Numbered from the stretch's first letter, positions 28,158 to 37,519 are shown. The stretch is 64,000 nt of DNA from Lachnospiraceae bacterium (GCA_029053015.1 JAIDHX010000052.1:57437-121436); one strand, 5' to 3'. The notes: generated from the letters alone by a model not told the origin. Translations and numbers: made by a program.

Positions 28158-28186
28158 ATAATATCACAAAAGGTTATTTCTGTCTA
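28158..28186 (-). promoter_or_regulatory. Promoter of the tRNA-Arg gene
   Basis: -35 TAGACA (28186-28181), 17-bp spacer and -10 TATTAT (28163-28158) on the minus strand. The start point falls inside the right arm of the flanking inverted repeat. Confidence 0.7.
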
Positions 28187-28226
28187 GTCATCTTTACTGT
28201 ATTTTTTGTTAAATTTCTTAAAATTT

Positions 28227-29144
28227 TCAGATTAACGACACTTCGTTGTCGAATCTGTTAAAATAATACACGTTATCCGAGAGCTGTTCCTCTGGCGCAA
28301 CATGCCCGGCATTGACCTCCTCCACCATGCTTTTCAGCGCCTGCACTTCTTCTCTTCCACTGTCCGGCAGTAAAATCAACTCATGAATGGAACTGGGCAG
28401 AATATAGAAATTGGTACGGTGCGTTGTGGCAAAATTCTGTAACAGTTCCCTGTCGCATATACAGGCTGCACCAAAATATCTTCCCTTCAAGGTCAAAATA
28501 TACATGGGGGCTTCCTGCTTTGCCTGTTCTGCAATTTCTGCAAGCTGTTCTGCCTCTTCGCCAAAACTTTCCCGCATCATCTCCTTTATGACCTCCCCCA
28601 TTTCTTTGATTTCCACTCCTGCATGCATTGCCGTATTTCTTTCTGCATCCTGAAATAAAGTTTCCTCAGAAATCCCCCATTTATCCAGATGGTCAATTTC
28701 AATCTGTATGGAGCCCTTTCCCAGAAAATCATTCATATAGGCATAATAACACACTACGGCCAAGTCGAGGAAACGCTTGTGCGGAAGCTCTTCCAACGCT
28801 TTTTTGTTCTTTTCATAATTGATTACCTTAATAAATATGCGTCCTTTCACCGCATTATAATCCGTAAAGAAGTCCAGATTAATTTTTCCGGCAATCCGGT
28901 TGTCCTGATAAATATCCGCGATAGCGCAGACAATATCACTAAACGGTCTGCCATCCTTTAAATCTTCGTAAAAACCATTCAGGTAAATCGTAGGGGAAAG
29001 ACTTTCCTCTTTGCTGTTTATCACCAACCCCTGCAAAATGACGCCGTTGTTCTTCGTCACTTCCTTGATTTCCACACTGACGTCCTTTCCTAAATAATCA
29101 CTGACGCTCTTTTTTGTTTTTTCCATAAATTCTTTATACTGCAT
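28227..29144 (-). CDS. DUF5688-like protein
   Basis: A ~305-aa soluble protein resembling the DUF5688 family common in Lachnospiraceae. Features: N-terminal MQYKEFMEKTKKSVSDYLG, SPTIYLNGFYEDLKDG, a middle KGRIFIKVINYEKNK, and C-terminal TNFYILPSSIHELILLP then DNVYYFNR. No enzyme motif, signal peptide or membrane helix. ATG 29144 has GGAG 6 nt upstream; ATG 29156 adds four residues without one. It lies between the efp terminator and the tRNA promoter, so it is transcribed alone. Function unknown. Confidence 0.8.
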   Translation of the reverse strand: MQYKEFMEKTKKSVSDYLGKDVSVEIKEVTKNNGVILQGLVINSKEESLSPTIYLNGFYEDLKDGRPFSDIVCAIADIYQDNRIAGKINLDFFTDYNAVKGRIFIKVINYEKNKKALEELPHKRFLDLAVVCYYAYMNDFLGKGSIQIEIDHLDKWGISEETLFQDAERNTAMHAGVEIKEMGEVIKEMMRESFGEEAEQLAEIAEQAKQEAPMYILTLKGRYFGAACICDRELLQNFATTHRTNFYILPSSIHELILLPDSGREEVQALKSMVEEVNAGHVAPEEQLSDNVYYFNRFDNEVSLI

Positions 29145-29183
29145 ACTTTTCTCCATTCTGAATTTGATTTTTATTTTTTGGCA

Positions 29184-29218
29184 CGAAAAAAAGACAATAG
29201 AAAAAATTCTATTGTCTT
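29184..29218 (-). terminator. Terminator of efp
   Basis: On the minus strand AGACAATAGAA-TTTT-TTCTATTGTCT (perfect 11-bp stem) is followed by TTTTTTT, 32 bp after the efp stop. Confidence 0.93.
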
Positions 29219-29249
29219 GTCGGCTTATGTTTATTTAGGAAAAGAACGC

Positions 29250-29804
29250 TTATGCTCTGGACAGATACTCACCTGTTCTGGTATCGATCTTAATCTTGTC
29301 CCCCTGATTGACAAAGAGCGGCACATACACCGTTGCACCCGTCTCAACTGTCGCCGGCTTGGTAGCGCCTGTAGCCGTATCACCCTTGAAACCGGGCTCC
29401 GTCTCCGTAATCTCCAGTTCAACGAACAGAGGCGGCTCTACTGCAAATACATTACCATTGTGGGAACAGATTTTGCACATCTCATTTTCTTTGACAAACT
29501 TGAGTGCATCACCAATCGTCTCGCTGTTTAAAGCAATCTGCTCATAATTTTCAACATCCATGAAATTGAACAAATCGCCGTCAGAGTATAAATACTGCAT
29601 ATCTTTTCTGTCAATACGTGCCTGAGGGCATTTCTCGGTAGGTCTGAAAGTCTTCTCCACTACACCGCCGCTCTTAATATTTTTCAGCTTGGTTCTGACA
29701 AATGCAGCGCCTTTACCGGGCTTCACATGCTGGAACTCAATAATCTGGTAAATATTATTATCTAATTCAATCGTAATACCATTTCTGAAATCACCTGCAG
29801 AAAT
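29250..29804 (-). CDS. efp: Elongation factor P
   Basis: Rescues ribosomes stalled at polyproline stretches. The 184-aa protein has the KOW-like N-terminal domain with the modification loop [15 protein letters not shown] (Lys at the tip), an OB domain and the C-terminal OB domain with TGEYLSRA. Start ATG 29804 ([10 protein letters not shown]) matches family starts and has AGGAGG upstream; the frame to 29834 adds leader. Own promoter and terminator. Confidence 0.96.
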   Translation of the reverse strand: MSAGDFRNGITIELDNNIYQIIEFQHVKPGKGAAFVRTKLKNIKSGGVVEKTFRPTEKCPQARIDRKDMQYLYSDGDLFNFMDVENYEQIALNSETIGDALKFVKENEMCKICSHNGNVFAVEPPLFVELEITETEPGFKGDTATGATKPATVETGATVYVPLFVNQGDKIKIDTRTGEYLSRA

Positions 29805-29850
29805 CATAAAAAACTTTCCTCCTAAAATTGTCACGTTTTAATTCTTTTAT

Positions 29851-29879
29851 AGTGTATACTAAGATATACTATTTTTCAA
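29851..29879 (-). promoter_or_regulatory. Promoter of efp
   Basis: -35 TTGAAA (29879-29874), 17-bp spacer, -10 TACACT (29856-29851) on the minus strand. Confidence 0.7.
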
Positions 29880-29934
29880 CTGTTTTTTTCAATTCTTACG
29901 ATTTCTTCGTAAAATTTTCCGGCTTTGCGCCAAT

Positions 29935-30375
29935 TCATTTTGTCGCCGCCAGCCTGATCACCTCGTCAATCGCGAGCAGATATCCTTCCAGCCCTTTGCC
30001 GTATATCTGTCCGTCACATGCCGGTCTGGTAACAGAGACCTTGCGGAACTCTTCCCTTGCCGTGATATCCGAAATGTGTATTTCCATCTTGGGTACGGTG
30101 ATGCTTGCCAGCGCATCCCTGATGGCATAGCTGTAATGGGTATAAGCGCCCGGGTTGATGACAATCCCTTCCGTGCCGTCAAAATAGGAGTCCTGCAGCC
30201 TGTCGATGATGGCTCCCTCATGATTGCTCTGGAACACTTCGATTGTGCTTCCTGTCTCTTCGCCCTTCTTTGCTATCATGCCGAGCAGATAATCATAGTC
30301 CTGCGTTCCGTACACACTTTTTTCCCTAATGCCCAAAAAATTAATATTGGGGCCGTTAATCACCAAAATTTTCAT
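29935..30375 (-). CDS. aroQ: 3-dehydroquinate dehydratase, type II
   Basis: Third step of the shikimate pathway (3-dehydroquinate to 3-dehydroshikimate). The 146-aa type II enzyme has INGPNINFLGIREKSVYG with the flexible lid residues, FQSNHEGAI, NPGAYTHYSYAIRDAL and VHISDITA-type EIHISDITAREEFR, including the catalytic Tyr and His. Start ATG 30375 overlaps the aroK stop by ATGA, showing coupling. Last gene of the nrdR-aro transcript. Confidence 0.95.
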   Translation of the reverse strand: MKILVINGPNINFLGIREKSVYGTQDYDYLLGMIAKKGEETGSTIEVFQSNHEGAIIDRLQDSYFDGTEGIVINPGAYTHYSYAIRDALASITVPKMEIHISDITAREEFRKVSVTRPACDGQIYGKGLEGYLLAIDEVIRLAATK

Positions 30376-30929
30376 ACTTTTGCCTCCTGTTCGCTTCCGC
30401 AGGGCTGACAGCGCTCTTCTCTTTCTGCAACTCTCTCTAAAAGCTCCGCCACCACCTGTTCTATATCCTTTCCGCCCACATCTACGATAATGTCCGCAGC
30501 CGCCTCATACACGGGCGCACGCTTCTGTAAAAGCTCCTCTATCTTCGCAGTCGGATTGTCACATTGTAAAAGAGGTCTCGTGGTATCTCCCTTTAAACGC
30601 TCCCAGACGCACTTAGGCGAAATGCGCAGATATACCACGGTTCCCAACGCTTTTAGCAGGGGATGGTTCTCCTTCTTCATGGGAAGCCCGCCTCCTGTGG
30701 CTATAACCTTTGATTCCTGCGATAAAAGCAGTTCCCGCAGGCAGTCCGTCTCCATCTCGCGAAACGCATCTTCTCCCTTTTTTGCAAAAATATCGCTGAT
30801 GCTCATGCCTTCTTTTTTTTCAATCAGCTTGTCCGTATCTTCCAAAACCCTGCGCAGCTTATAGGAAAGACGAAACCCTATCGTTGACTTTCCGCATCCC
30901 ATAAACCCAATTAAAATAACGTTACTCAT
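30372..30929 (-). CDS. aroK: Shikimate kinase
   Basis: Phosphorylates shikimate at the 3-OH. The 185-aa kinase has Walker A in IGFMGCGKSTIGF, the DT-D motif region EDTDKLIEKKEG, substrate Gly-Gly loop ATGGGLPMKKEN and lid Arg in DTTRPLL. ATG 30929 overlaps the aroE stop by ATGA. The C-terminal Cys-containing tail (CQPCGSEQEAKV) is longer than usual. Between aroE and aroQ in the aromatic-acid operon. Confidence 0.95.
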   Translation of the reverse strand: MSNVILIGFMGCGKSTIGFRLSYKLRRVLEDTDKLIEKKEGMSISDIFAKKGEDAFREMETDCLRELLLSQESKVIATGGGLPMKKENHPLLKALGTVVYLRISPKCVWERLKGDTTRPLLQCDNPTAKIEELLQKRAPVYEAAADIIVDVGGKDIEQVVAELLERVAEREERCQPCGSEQEAKV

Positions 30930-31783
30930 AAACTTTCCTTCAATCTCTTGTAAACCTCTTCTACCTGCTCTTCTGAAACAGAAACCTGATTCCATAATTC
31001 ATAGGCGATAATGCCCTGATACAAAAGCATCTTCAGCCCGTTATACGCCGTACCGCCCGCTTCCTCTACCAGCCGCATAAACTTCGTTTTATCCGGATTG
31101 TAAATCAAATCGTATCCCGTGTGGATGCGCTGGTAAAAGTCTCTTTCTTCCATCACAGCCTTATCTGTGTCGGGATACATGCCCACATTGGTTGCCTGTA
31201 CCGCAAGGAAACGCCCCTCCGGCAGCGTCGTATACTCTGCGAGCGACATCGCCGCCGCCACCTGCCTGCCCGCATACGCGTTGACCTCGTCCGCAATCGC
31301 AGCCGCCTTTTCCACCGTCCGGTTTAACAGATATATCCGCTCCGCCTTTTCCGCCAGCATAACCGCCACAGCCCTTGCCACGCCGCCCGCGCCCAGTATC
31401 AGAACCTGTTCTCCTTCCACGCGGATGCCGTCGCCCGTCATGGCGCGGTACAGACCCGGCATATCCGTGTTATAGCCCTTGTAGCCGCCGCCGCACCTTA
31501 CCAGCGTGTTGACCGCTCCTATTTTCTCTGCAAGCCCGTCCACTTCCACAAGATACGGCAGAACTCGTTCCTTATGGGGAACCGTCACATTAAGGCCTTC
31601 TATCCCCAGCGCATAAGCGCCCTTTACAGCGTTTTCCAATCCTTCTGCCTGTACCAAAAAAGGCACATAGACAAGGTTCCTGCCAAGCTGCTCTGAAAGT
31701 GTATTGTGAATCAGCGGGGAAAGTGTATGCTCCACCGGATTGCCGATCAGCCCGCATGTTTTTGTTCGTCCGTTTATCTGCAT
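30926..31783 (-). CDS. aroE: Shikimate dehydrogenase
   Basis: Reduces 3-dehydroshikimate with NADPH. The 285-aa enzyme has the N-terminal substrate site LIGNPVEHTLSPLIHNTL, the catalytic Lys in NVTVPHKERVLPYL, the nucleotide loop LILGAGGVARAVAVML and the C-terminal YNPDKTKFMRLVEEAGG. Complete length for the family. Follows yqeG by 17 bp, overlaps aroK by 4 nt. Confidence 0.95.
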   Translation of the reverse strand: MQINGRTKTCGLIGNPVEHTLSPLIHNTLSEQLGRNLVYVPFLVQAEGLENAVKGAYALGIEGLNVTVPHKERVLPYLVEVDGLAEKIGAVNTLVRCGGGYKGYNTDMPGLYRAMTGDGIRVEGEQVLILGAGGVARAVAVMLAEKAERIYLLNRTVEKAAAIADEVNAYAGRQVAAAMSLAEYTTLPEGRFLAVQATNVGMYPDTDKAVMEERDFYQRIHTGYDLIYNPDKTKFMRLVEEAGGTAYNGLKMLLYQGIIAYELWNQVSVSEEQVEEVYKRLKESL

Positions 31784-31800
31784 TGCAAATCTGCCTCCTG

Positions 31801-32319
31801 TTACGCCTGCTTTTTACCGGAAGCGTTCTTTCGTCTATGGTAAAAATACAGGACGATTTTTTCCAGCTTCCTCTTCAGCACAATCTGTATTTCCTCTTTC
31901 GGATGAATCGGTTTTACCAGCCAGGTTTCCAGCCCTGCTTTTTTGGCGCCCCAGACATCCGTAAAAAGCTGGTCTCCCACAAACATGGTATTATCCTGCT
32001 TCGTCCCGAGACGCTCCATCGCCTTATAATAGCCCGCAGTTTTCGGTTTTCCCGCCTTGTAGATATAGGCGGCTCCCACCGCATCGTTAAACATCTTTAC
32101 CCTGGGCTCCTTATTGTTTGACAAAAAAAGTACGTGAAAGCCGCACGCTTTCAGTCTCGCAATCAGCGCCACAGCCCTCTCATCCGCCGGCGCGCCATGC
32201 GGCACCAGCGTATTGTCAATATCAAAAATAACGCCACGAAAGCCTGCTTGATACAGGCCTTCGTAATCAATCATATATGCCGAATCCACTTCATGATGCG
32301 GATAAAATCTTTGAAACAT
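31801..32319 (-). CDS. yqeG: YqeG family HAD-type phosphatase
   Basis: A 172-aa HAD-superfamily IIIA phosphatase. Motif I is FDIDNTLVPHGAP near residue 35, motif II is FLSNNKEP, and motif III/IV is KAGKPKTAGYYKA with MFVGDQLFTDVWGAKKAG. Family members dephosphorylate small phosphate esters; a mitochondrial relative is a phosphatidylglycerophosphate phosphatase, so a lipid role is possible. Between nrdR and aroE in one transcript. Confidence 0.9.
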   Translation of the reverse strand: MFQRFYPHHEVDSAYMIDYEGLYQAGFRGVIFDIDNTLVPHGAPADERAVALIARLKACGFHVLFLSNNKEPRVKMFNDAVGAAYIYKAGKPKTAGYYKAMERLGTKQDNTMFVGDQLFTDVWGAKKAGLETWLVKPIHPKEEIQIVLKRKLEKIVLYFYHRRKNASGKKQA

Positions 32320-32354
32320 AACAACGTCCGTTCCTTTTCCCTTTACCGACAGGC

Positions 32355-32810
32355 TTATTTCTCCTGCCAGACACTTTTCAACTCTTCCATAAAAGTATGG
32401 ATATCTTTAAATTCACGGTACACGGAGGCAAATCGCACGTATGCCACCGCATCCAAATCCTTTAACTTGTTCATCACCAGTTCGCCGATGACCTGACTGG
32501 GAATCTCCCGTTCTTCCATATTGAAGACTTCCGTCTCCACGCTGTCCACAAGCTGCGTAATCTGTGAGGCGCTGACCGGTCTCTTGTGACAGGCGCGCAG
32601 TACGCCTCCTTCTAACTTGCCGCGGTCGTAGGTCTCGCGGTTGGCGTCCTTTTTTATGATAATAAGAGGGATGGTCTCAATCTTTTCGTAGGTGGTAAAA
32701 CGCTTGTCACACTCATCACAAACACGGCGCCTGCGGATGGAATTGTTATCCTCCGCCGGTCTGGAATCAATCACTCTGGTATTTTCATGACCACAAAACG
32801 GACACTTCAT
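32355..32810 (-). CDS. nrdR: Transcriptional repressor NrdR
   Basis: Represses ribonucleotide reductase genes in response to ATP/dATP. The 151-aa protein has the N-terminal zinc ribbon (MKCPFCGHENTRVIDSRP ... CDECDKRFTTYE, four Cys) and the ATP-cone domain (IIKKDANRETYDRGKLEGGV onward). ATG 32810 (MKCPF) has GGGAGG upstream; the longer frame to 32834 adds nothing conserved. First gene behind a near-consensus promoter. Confidence 0.96.
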   Translation of the reverse strand: MKCPFCGHENTRVIDSRPAEDNNSIRRRRVCDECDKRFTTYEKIETIPLIIIKKDANRETYDRGKLEGGVLRACHKRPVSASQITQLVDSVETEVFNMEEREIPSQVIGELVMNKLKDLDAVAYVRFASVYREFKDIHTFMEELKSVWQEK

Positions 32811-32876
32811 ATTGCCTCCCATTCCGCCGCGCAAACGGTCTTTTTCCTGTGTGCGGGCCCTGCCGCCTTTTTATTC

Positions 32877-32905
32877 ATTATAAGGCACATACGAAATCAT
32901 GTCAA
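32877..32905 (-). promoter_or_regulatory. Near-consensus sigma-A promoter of the nrdR-yqeG-aroEKQ operon
   Basis: -35 TTGACA (32905-32900), 17-bp spacer, -10 TATAAT (32882-32877) on the minus strand: a perfect match in both boxes. It lies 66 bp upstream of nrdR and partly in the 3' end of the ylmC region. Confidence 0.9.
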
Positions 32906-32923
32906 CTTTTTTCACCCGCAGAG

Positions 32924-33160
32924 CTACTCCGTACAGATATCCACCAGAATGATGTCCGGTCCAATCTGTTTGATATCCCGGTAACAAATCACATAATCCT
33001 CCTGGCATTTAAAAAAGTTTTCCCACTTGCTTCCCCGTGGCACAAACAGCTTATGTATGCACCCGTTTCTCTCGTCAAATTCCAGATCAGCCACTTTTCC
33101 AAGCTGCTTACAATCCCTTAAATTGATAACTTCCTTACACTTCAGTTCAGAAAAAAGCAT
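32924..33160 (-). CDS. ylmC: YlmC/YmxH family PRC-barrel protein
   Basis: A 78-aa PRC-barrel protein: LFSELKCKEVINLRDCKQLGKVADLEFDE, then PRGSKWENFFKCQEDYVI and the terminal DIKQIGPDIILVDI typical of YlmC/YmxH, a family kept next to sporulation sigma genes. ATG 33160 has GGAG 6 nt upstream; ATG 33175 has no ribosome site. Here it lies divergent to sigG. Function unknown, probably sporulation-linked by context. Confidence 0.85.
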   Translation of the reverse strand: MLFSELKCKEVINLRDCKQLGKVADLEFDERNGCIHKLFVPRGSKWENFFKCQEDYVICYRDIKQIGPDIILVDICTE

Positions 33161-33343
33161 GTTTTGCTCCGTCATGCGCTTTTTATACTATATGCCGGTT
33201 TTTACAAATTGTCACTCCCCGGCTTTTCTTTGAATAAATCAAAGCCATCTGCAAATACTATAACAAACCAAAAGAGAAAACCGGATATTTTTCCGCAGAT
33301 AAGCGCATATCGAAAATTTTTTACAAAATGGAGGCATTGCATT

Positions 33344-34123
33344 ATGGCACAAGGTAAAGTAGAAATCTGCGGCGTCAATACATCCCGTCTTCCCCTGTTA
33401 AAGCCCGAGGAAAAAGAAGCGCTCTTTTCGCGCATTGAGCAGGGCGACAAGGATGCACGGGAAAAATATATTGAAGGAAATTTAAGGTTAGTGCTCAGCG
33501 TCATCAAACGCTTCTCCTCAAGCAATGAGAACGTAGACGATTTGTTTCAAATCGGCTGCATCGGGCTTATCAAAGCCATCGACAATTTCGATTCTTCCCT
33601 GAATGTCAAATTTTCTACCTATGCGGTTCCCATGATTATCGGGGAAATCCGCCGTTTTCTTCGTGACAACAATTCCATCCGTGTCTCCCGCTCCCTAAAG
33701 GATACCGCCTACAAAGCCATCTATGCGAAGGAATCCCTGATGCGCAAAAACGCAAAAGAGCCTTCCATTGAAGAGATTGCCACAGAAATCGGTATTGCAA
33801 AGGAAGACATTACTTATGCGCTGGACGCCATCCAGAATCCCATGAGTCTGTATGAGCCTGTCTTTACGGACGGCGGCGACGCGCTTTACGTCATGGATCA
33901 AATCAGCGACAAAAAAAATAAGGAAGAGACCTGGGTGGAGCATCTCTCCCTTAGTGAAGCCATGAAGCATTTAAATGAACGGGAACACGAAATTATATCC
34001 CTGCGCTTTTTCTCCGGCAAAACCCAGATGGAGGTTGCCGAAATGATAGGGATTTCGCAGGCGCAGGTGTCCCGTCTGGAAAAAAACGCGCTGCGCTGTA
34101 TGCGCAATTATCTGACGGCATAG
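33344..34123 (+). CDS. sigG: RNA polymerase sporulation sigma factor G
   Basis: Late forespore sigma factor. The 259-aa protein starts MAQGKVEICGVNTSRLPLLK, the conserved SigG N-terminus, followed by region 2 (LVLSVIKRFSSSNENVDDLFQIGCIGLIKAIDNFD), region 3 and region 4 (MEVAEMIGISQAQVSRLEKNAL). ATG 33344 has TGGAGG 9 nt upstream; the longer open frame from 33164 is not part of the gene. It is on the plus strand, opposite to spoIIGA-sigE and to all its neighbours, whereas in most Firmicutes sigG follows sigE in the same direction. Confidence 0.95.
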   Translation: MAQGKVEICGVNTSRLPLLKPEEKEALFSRIEQGDKDAREKYIEGNLRLVLSVIKRFSSSNENVDDLFQIGCIGLIKAIDNFDSSLNVKFSTYAVPMIIGEIRRFLRDNNSIRVSRSLKDTAYKAIYAKESLMRKNAKEPSIEEIATEIGIAKEDITYALDAIQNPMSLYEPVFTDGGDALYVMDQISDKKNKEETWVEHLSLSEAMKHLNEREHEIISLRFFSGKTQMEVAEMIGISQAQVSRLEKNALRCMRNYLTA

Positions 34124-34148
34124 CCTGTGCACAGCCTTAGAAAAAATT

Positions 34149-34421
34149 TTAGGAAAGGTGATTTTCCATCTCAAAAAGCCTGTCGTTCATCCAGGCAACG
34201 GCATCGATAACACCGTCCTCGGAAAACGCAAACGCTTCGTGCTGCTTCTGCTCGTCAGGAGTGGTCACGAAGTTAAAGGGCTCCGGCCAGACTGTAACTA
34301 ACAGCTTCTTTTCCGTCTCCTCCTCCACGCCCTCCAGCCGATAACGCAGCCCGCGGTGGCTTCCCGTAAACTCTGTCTTTTTTAAATATTCCAGTGACAG
34401 GATATCTTCCCTCTTTATCAT
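34149..34421 (-). CDS. Small protein of unknown function between sigE and sigG
   Basis: A 90-aa acidic protein (MIKREDILSLEYLKKTEFTGSHRGLRYRLE...) without recognised domain. Segments such as VTVWPEPFNFVTTPDEQKQ and AFSEDGVIDAVAWMNDRL suggest a small alpha/beta fold. ATG 34421 has GAGAGG nearby. It follows sigE by 66 bp and converges on sigG with only 25 bp between stop codons. A sporulation role is only positional. Confidence 0.7.
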   Translation of the reverse strand: MIKREDILSLEYLKKTEFTGSHRGLRYRLEGVEEETEKKLLVTVWPEPFNFVTTPDEQKQHEAFAFSEDGVIDAVAWMNDRLFEMENHLS

Positions 34422-34487
34422 AAGCGCCTCTCTTTCATGATACATAAGTACCGTACACCCAGTATATCACAAAATGGCACTCACAGG

Positions 34488-35258
34488 CTACTGCTTCTCA
34501 ATCTCCTTTTTCAACTGTTTCATAATCTTCTTTTCCAGTCTGGAAATATAGGACTGTGAAATGCCTAAAAGCGCCGCCACCTCTTTCTGTGTCAGTTCCT
34601 GTCCGTCAGGTGTGTTCAGACCGAATCTTAAGTTGATAATTGTCTGCTCCCGCTCGGAAAGCTTGGCAATCGCCTTCATCAAAAGCTTCTTTTCCACCTC
34701 CGTCTCAATATCCCGATAAATCACGTCTTCATCCGTACCAAGAATATCCGACAACAGCAATTCGTTGCCGTCCCAGTCCACATTGAGCGGTTCATCTATG
34801 GAAACCTCCAGCCTGGTCTTATTATTCCTGCGCAGATACATCAGTATTTCGTTCTCAATACAGCGCGAAGCATAGGTGGCAAGCTTAATATTTTTTTCCG
34901 GATTAAAGGTATTAATCGATTTAATCAGTCCGATGGTTCCAATCGATATCAGGTCCTCCACACCCACGCCTGTATTGTCAAACTTTTTGGCAATATAAAC
35001 TACCAGCCTGAGGTTGTGCTCTATTAGAATGGATTTTGCCGCGTCCTCATACTCCGTCCCCAAATCGCTGATCACTTCATTTTCCCGCTCGGCCGCCAAC
35101 GGTGGCGGCAGCACCTCCGCACCGCCTATGTAATGAATATCCCCCTGTCTGGCTCCCATCCCCTGACGCAGCCTGAAAAGCGCGTTTTCTTTTTTTAACA
35201 CCTTAAATTGTATTTTTTTCGGGAAGGTATTCCCCGGTATCGCTACTTTTAATATCAT
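34488..35258 (-). CDS. sigE: RNA polymerase sporulation sigma factor E (pro-form)
   Basis: First mother-cell sigma factor. The 256-aa protein begins with a hydrophobic/basic pro-sequence of ~25 residues ([20 protein letters not shown]) that SpoIIGA removes, then [10 protein letters not shown], the conserved start of mature SigE. Region 2 is seen as [37 protein letters not shown] and region 4 as [25 protein letters not shown]. It follows spoIIGA by 23 bp, the usual gene pair. Confidence 0.97.
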   Translation of the reverse strand: MILKVAIPGNTFPKKIQFKVLKKENALFRLRQGMGARQGDIHYIGGAEVLPPPLAAERENEVISDLGTEYEDAAKSILIEHNLRLVVYIAKKFDNTGVGVEDLISIGTIGLIKSINTFNPEKNIKLATYASRCIENEILMYLRRNNKTRLEVSIDEPLNVDWDGNELLLSDILGTDEDVIYRDIETEVEKKLLMKAIAKLSEREQTIINLRFGLNTPDGQELTQKEVAALLGISQSYISRLEKKIMKQLKKEIEKQ

Positions 35259-35281
35259 TTTAATCCTCCAGTCAAAATCAT

Positions 35282-36088
35282 TTATTCTTCCAACAGCTTT
35301 GGATGCAAAAGCATTTGATAATTTTGTGTCGCTGAAACTGCCTGCTCACTGACACCTATGTATATGCCGCGGCAGCTTTTTCTGATTCCGCCAAGCTCAA
35401 ACGTAATTTCCGGAAGCTCATACCCCTTCATGATACCTCCCTCACAGCCTACACTCCGATAAGGAATGGCACGAAATCCTTTTTCCCTGTCCTCGCTCTG
35501 CCATAATACCTCAAAAGTTTCCTTGTCGAGCACGGATACCGGTTTTCCGCTAATCGGCTCTTTTAAGCTGTTTCCCGTATCGACAATCGCCTTCACAGTC
35601 ATTCTGAAGCCGCTCCTTGTCAGAAGCCGCACTTCCAGCAATTCCTGTTTTTCCTGCTCCCGCCTCCCTGTTTCCCGATAAAAAATCAGCATCAGGATAC
35701 CGCCGGACGCAAGCACTCCCATGATAGGTATCATATGTGTTCTGAAGGGCTTGATATGATTTCTCAAGAGCAGAAATCCGCCCCCCATCAGCAGCGCATA
35801 CATAAGCATTTTCTCAAGGATTCTGAAAAAAGCTTTTATGGTACTTGGCTTAAATACAAACAGCAGCATACCCGCGCCGGCACAGATTGAAGCTGCGGCC
35901 ACCTTGGGCACGATTCCAACAGGCAGCACAAACATCAGACAATAACCCGCTCCTCCAATCACTGCCCCTAGAAACAGTCTGAACCGCGTGGCAGTGCGGT
36001 GCAGGCTTTTATTTACCAGAAGCAGCAGATAGAGGTTCATTGTAAAATTCAGCAGAAACAGGCTGTCTAAATAAACCTCATAGTACAC
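35282..36088 (-). CDS. spoIIGA: Sigma-E processing peptidase SpoIIGA
   Basis: Membrane aspartic protease that cleaves pro-SigE. The 268-aa protein has five N-terminal membrane helices (from [19 protein letters not shown] to ~130) and a C-terminal protease domain with the catalytic Asp in [18 protein letters not shown]. It lies between ftsZ and sigE, as in other spore formers. Confidence 0.95.
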   Translation of the reverse strand: MYYEVYLDSLFLLNFTMNLYLLLLVNKSLHRTATRFRLFLGAVIGGAGYCLMFVLPVGIVPKVAAASICAGAGMLLFVFKPSTIKAFFRILEKMLMYALLMGGGFLLLRNHIKPFRTHMIPIMGVLASGGILMLIFYRETGRREQEKQELLEVRLLTRSGFRMTVKAIVDTGNSLKEPISGKPVSVLDKETFEVLWQSEDREKGFRAIPYRSVGCEGGIMKGYELPEITFELGGIRKSCRGIYIGVSEQAVSATQNYQMLLHPKLLEE

Positions 36089-36214
36089 CGGCCTCCTCTC
36101 CCTTCTTTGCCTTGCAGGTTATCCTTGCCACCTAATAATTATTATAAGAGCCTGCCCCCAAGGAATTTGTCATATTTATTCTATGGACTGTCTGTTTTTT
36201 CAGGCATGTTTCGA

Positions 36215-36250
36215 CATACAAAAAAGAGCCGGCCGTCTCCGGTCAGCTCT
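36215..36250 (-). terminator. Terminator of ftsZ
   Basis: On the minus strand AGAGC-tga-CGG ... CCG-GCTCT with a 3-nt bulge is followed by TTTTTT, 20 bp after the ftsZ stop. It separates ftsZ from spoIIGA. Confidence 0.8.
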
Positions 36251-36269
36251 CTGCTCTCAAATTGGCTTT

Positions 36270-37478
36270 TTAATTTTTTCCTCTCTGAAGGAAATCAGGA
36301 ATTTTTAAAGACTTTTCCACCACGGAGGAACGAATATCCGTCGGCTTTGTAATCCCGTTCAGAACAGGCCTGCCTGCGGGGGATGATGCACCCTGCGCCT
36401 GGTCTTCATGGCTGCGCTTCACGCCGCCCTCTGCCATTCCGGACTGATAGGATGGGGACGGCACAAATCTGCCTGCCCCGGGATATGTACCAAAGGAACC
36501 CGGCTTATTTCCTGCCGCATTCTTTACAGGTACGTCAAGCCCTGTCGCAATAACCGTAATCTTACAGGTATCCGGCTGTGATTCGTCGTACATGGCACCG
36601 AAGATGACATTGACATCGTCTCCTGTCAGATCCCTCACATAGTCGGAAGCTTCAGAAGCATCATTCAGCGTAATATCACCGGATACATTGATGATAACGT
36701 GGCTTGCTCCTGTTATGGTCGTCTCAAGCAGCGGGCTTTCCACCGCCATCTTGACAGCCTCTAATGCCTTGTCATCACCCTTGCCATTGCCGATACCGAT
36801 ATGGGCAACGCCCTTGTCCTTCATAACCGTCTGTACATCCGCAAAGTCCAGATTGATAATAGCGGGTACATTAATCAGGTCGGTAATACCCTGTACTGCC
36901 TGCTGCAGTACCTCATCCGCCTTTTTCAGTGCTTCGGGCATGGTGGTACGCTTGTCCACTATCTCTAAAAGCTTGTCATTGGGAATGACAATCAGAGTGT
37001 CCACATTGCCCTTAATATTTTCAATACCGCTCAGTGCGTTTACCATGCGTGCTTTTGCCTCGAAACGGAAAGGCTTCGTCACAACGCCTACCGTCAGGAT
37101 GCCCATTTCCTTTGCCACCTTGGCAACCACAGGAGCCGCACCGGTACCCGTTCCGCCGCCCATGCCGCAGGTAACGAAAACCATGTCCGCGCCTTTGAGC
37201 GCCGCTTCAATCTCTTCAACGCTCTCTTCCGCTGCCTTCTGACCGATTTCCGGCTTGGCACCGGCTCCCAGTCCCTTGGTCAGCTTCTCCCCTATCTGCA
37301 GAAGCTTCGGCGCCTTACAAAGCTGCAGCGCCTGCTTATCGGTGTTGACACCGATAAACTCCACTCCGTCAATTTTTTCATCAACCATTCTATTTACAGC
37401 GTTATTACCTGCTCCGCCAACACCAACCACTATGATTTTTGCAGCAGATTCCGCATCGTTCGTCTTAATCTCCAGCAA
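36270..37478 (-). CDS. ftsZ: Cell division protein FtsZ
   Basis: Tubulin-like GTPase forming the Z ring. The 402-aa protein has [15 protein letters not shown], the GTP loop [17 protein letters not shown], the T7 loop [10 protein letters not shown], a Pro/Gly-rich linker (~320-385) and the C-terminal tail peptide KIPDFLQR that binds FtsA/SepF. The start is TTG 37478 with AGGAGG 8 nt upstream; a non-ATG start is notable for this gene. Own promoter upstream and terminator downstream. Confidence 0.97.
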   Translation of the reverse strand: MLEIKTNDAESAAKIIVVGVGGAGNNAVNRMVDEKIDGVEFIGVNTDKQALQLCKAPKLLQIGEKLTKGLGAGAKPEIGQKAAEESVEEIEAALKGADMVFVTCGMGGGTGTGAAPVVAKVAKEMGILTVGVVTKPFRFEAKARMVNALSGIENIKGNVDTLIVIPNDKLLEIVDKRTTMPEALKKADEVLQQAVQGITDLINVPAIINLDFADVQTVMKDKGVAHIGIGNGKGDDKALEAVKMAVESPLLETTITGASHVIINVSGDITLNDASEASDYVRDLTGDDVNVIFGAMYDESQPDTCKITVIATGLDVPVKNAAGNKPGSFGTYPGAGRFVPSPSYQSGMAEGGVKRSHEDQAQGASSPAGRPVLNGITKPTDIRSSVVEKSLKIPDFLQRGKN

Positions 37479-37519
37479 GGGTTATTCCTCCTTATTCCCA
37501 AACAGACTCCATATAGTCT

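Noticed and set aside
33164..33343. N-terminal extension of SigG
   Set aside because: The open frame upstream of 33344 is AT-rich leader with no family match; ATG 33344 has a good ribosome site and the conserved SigG start.
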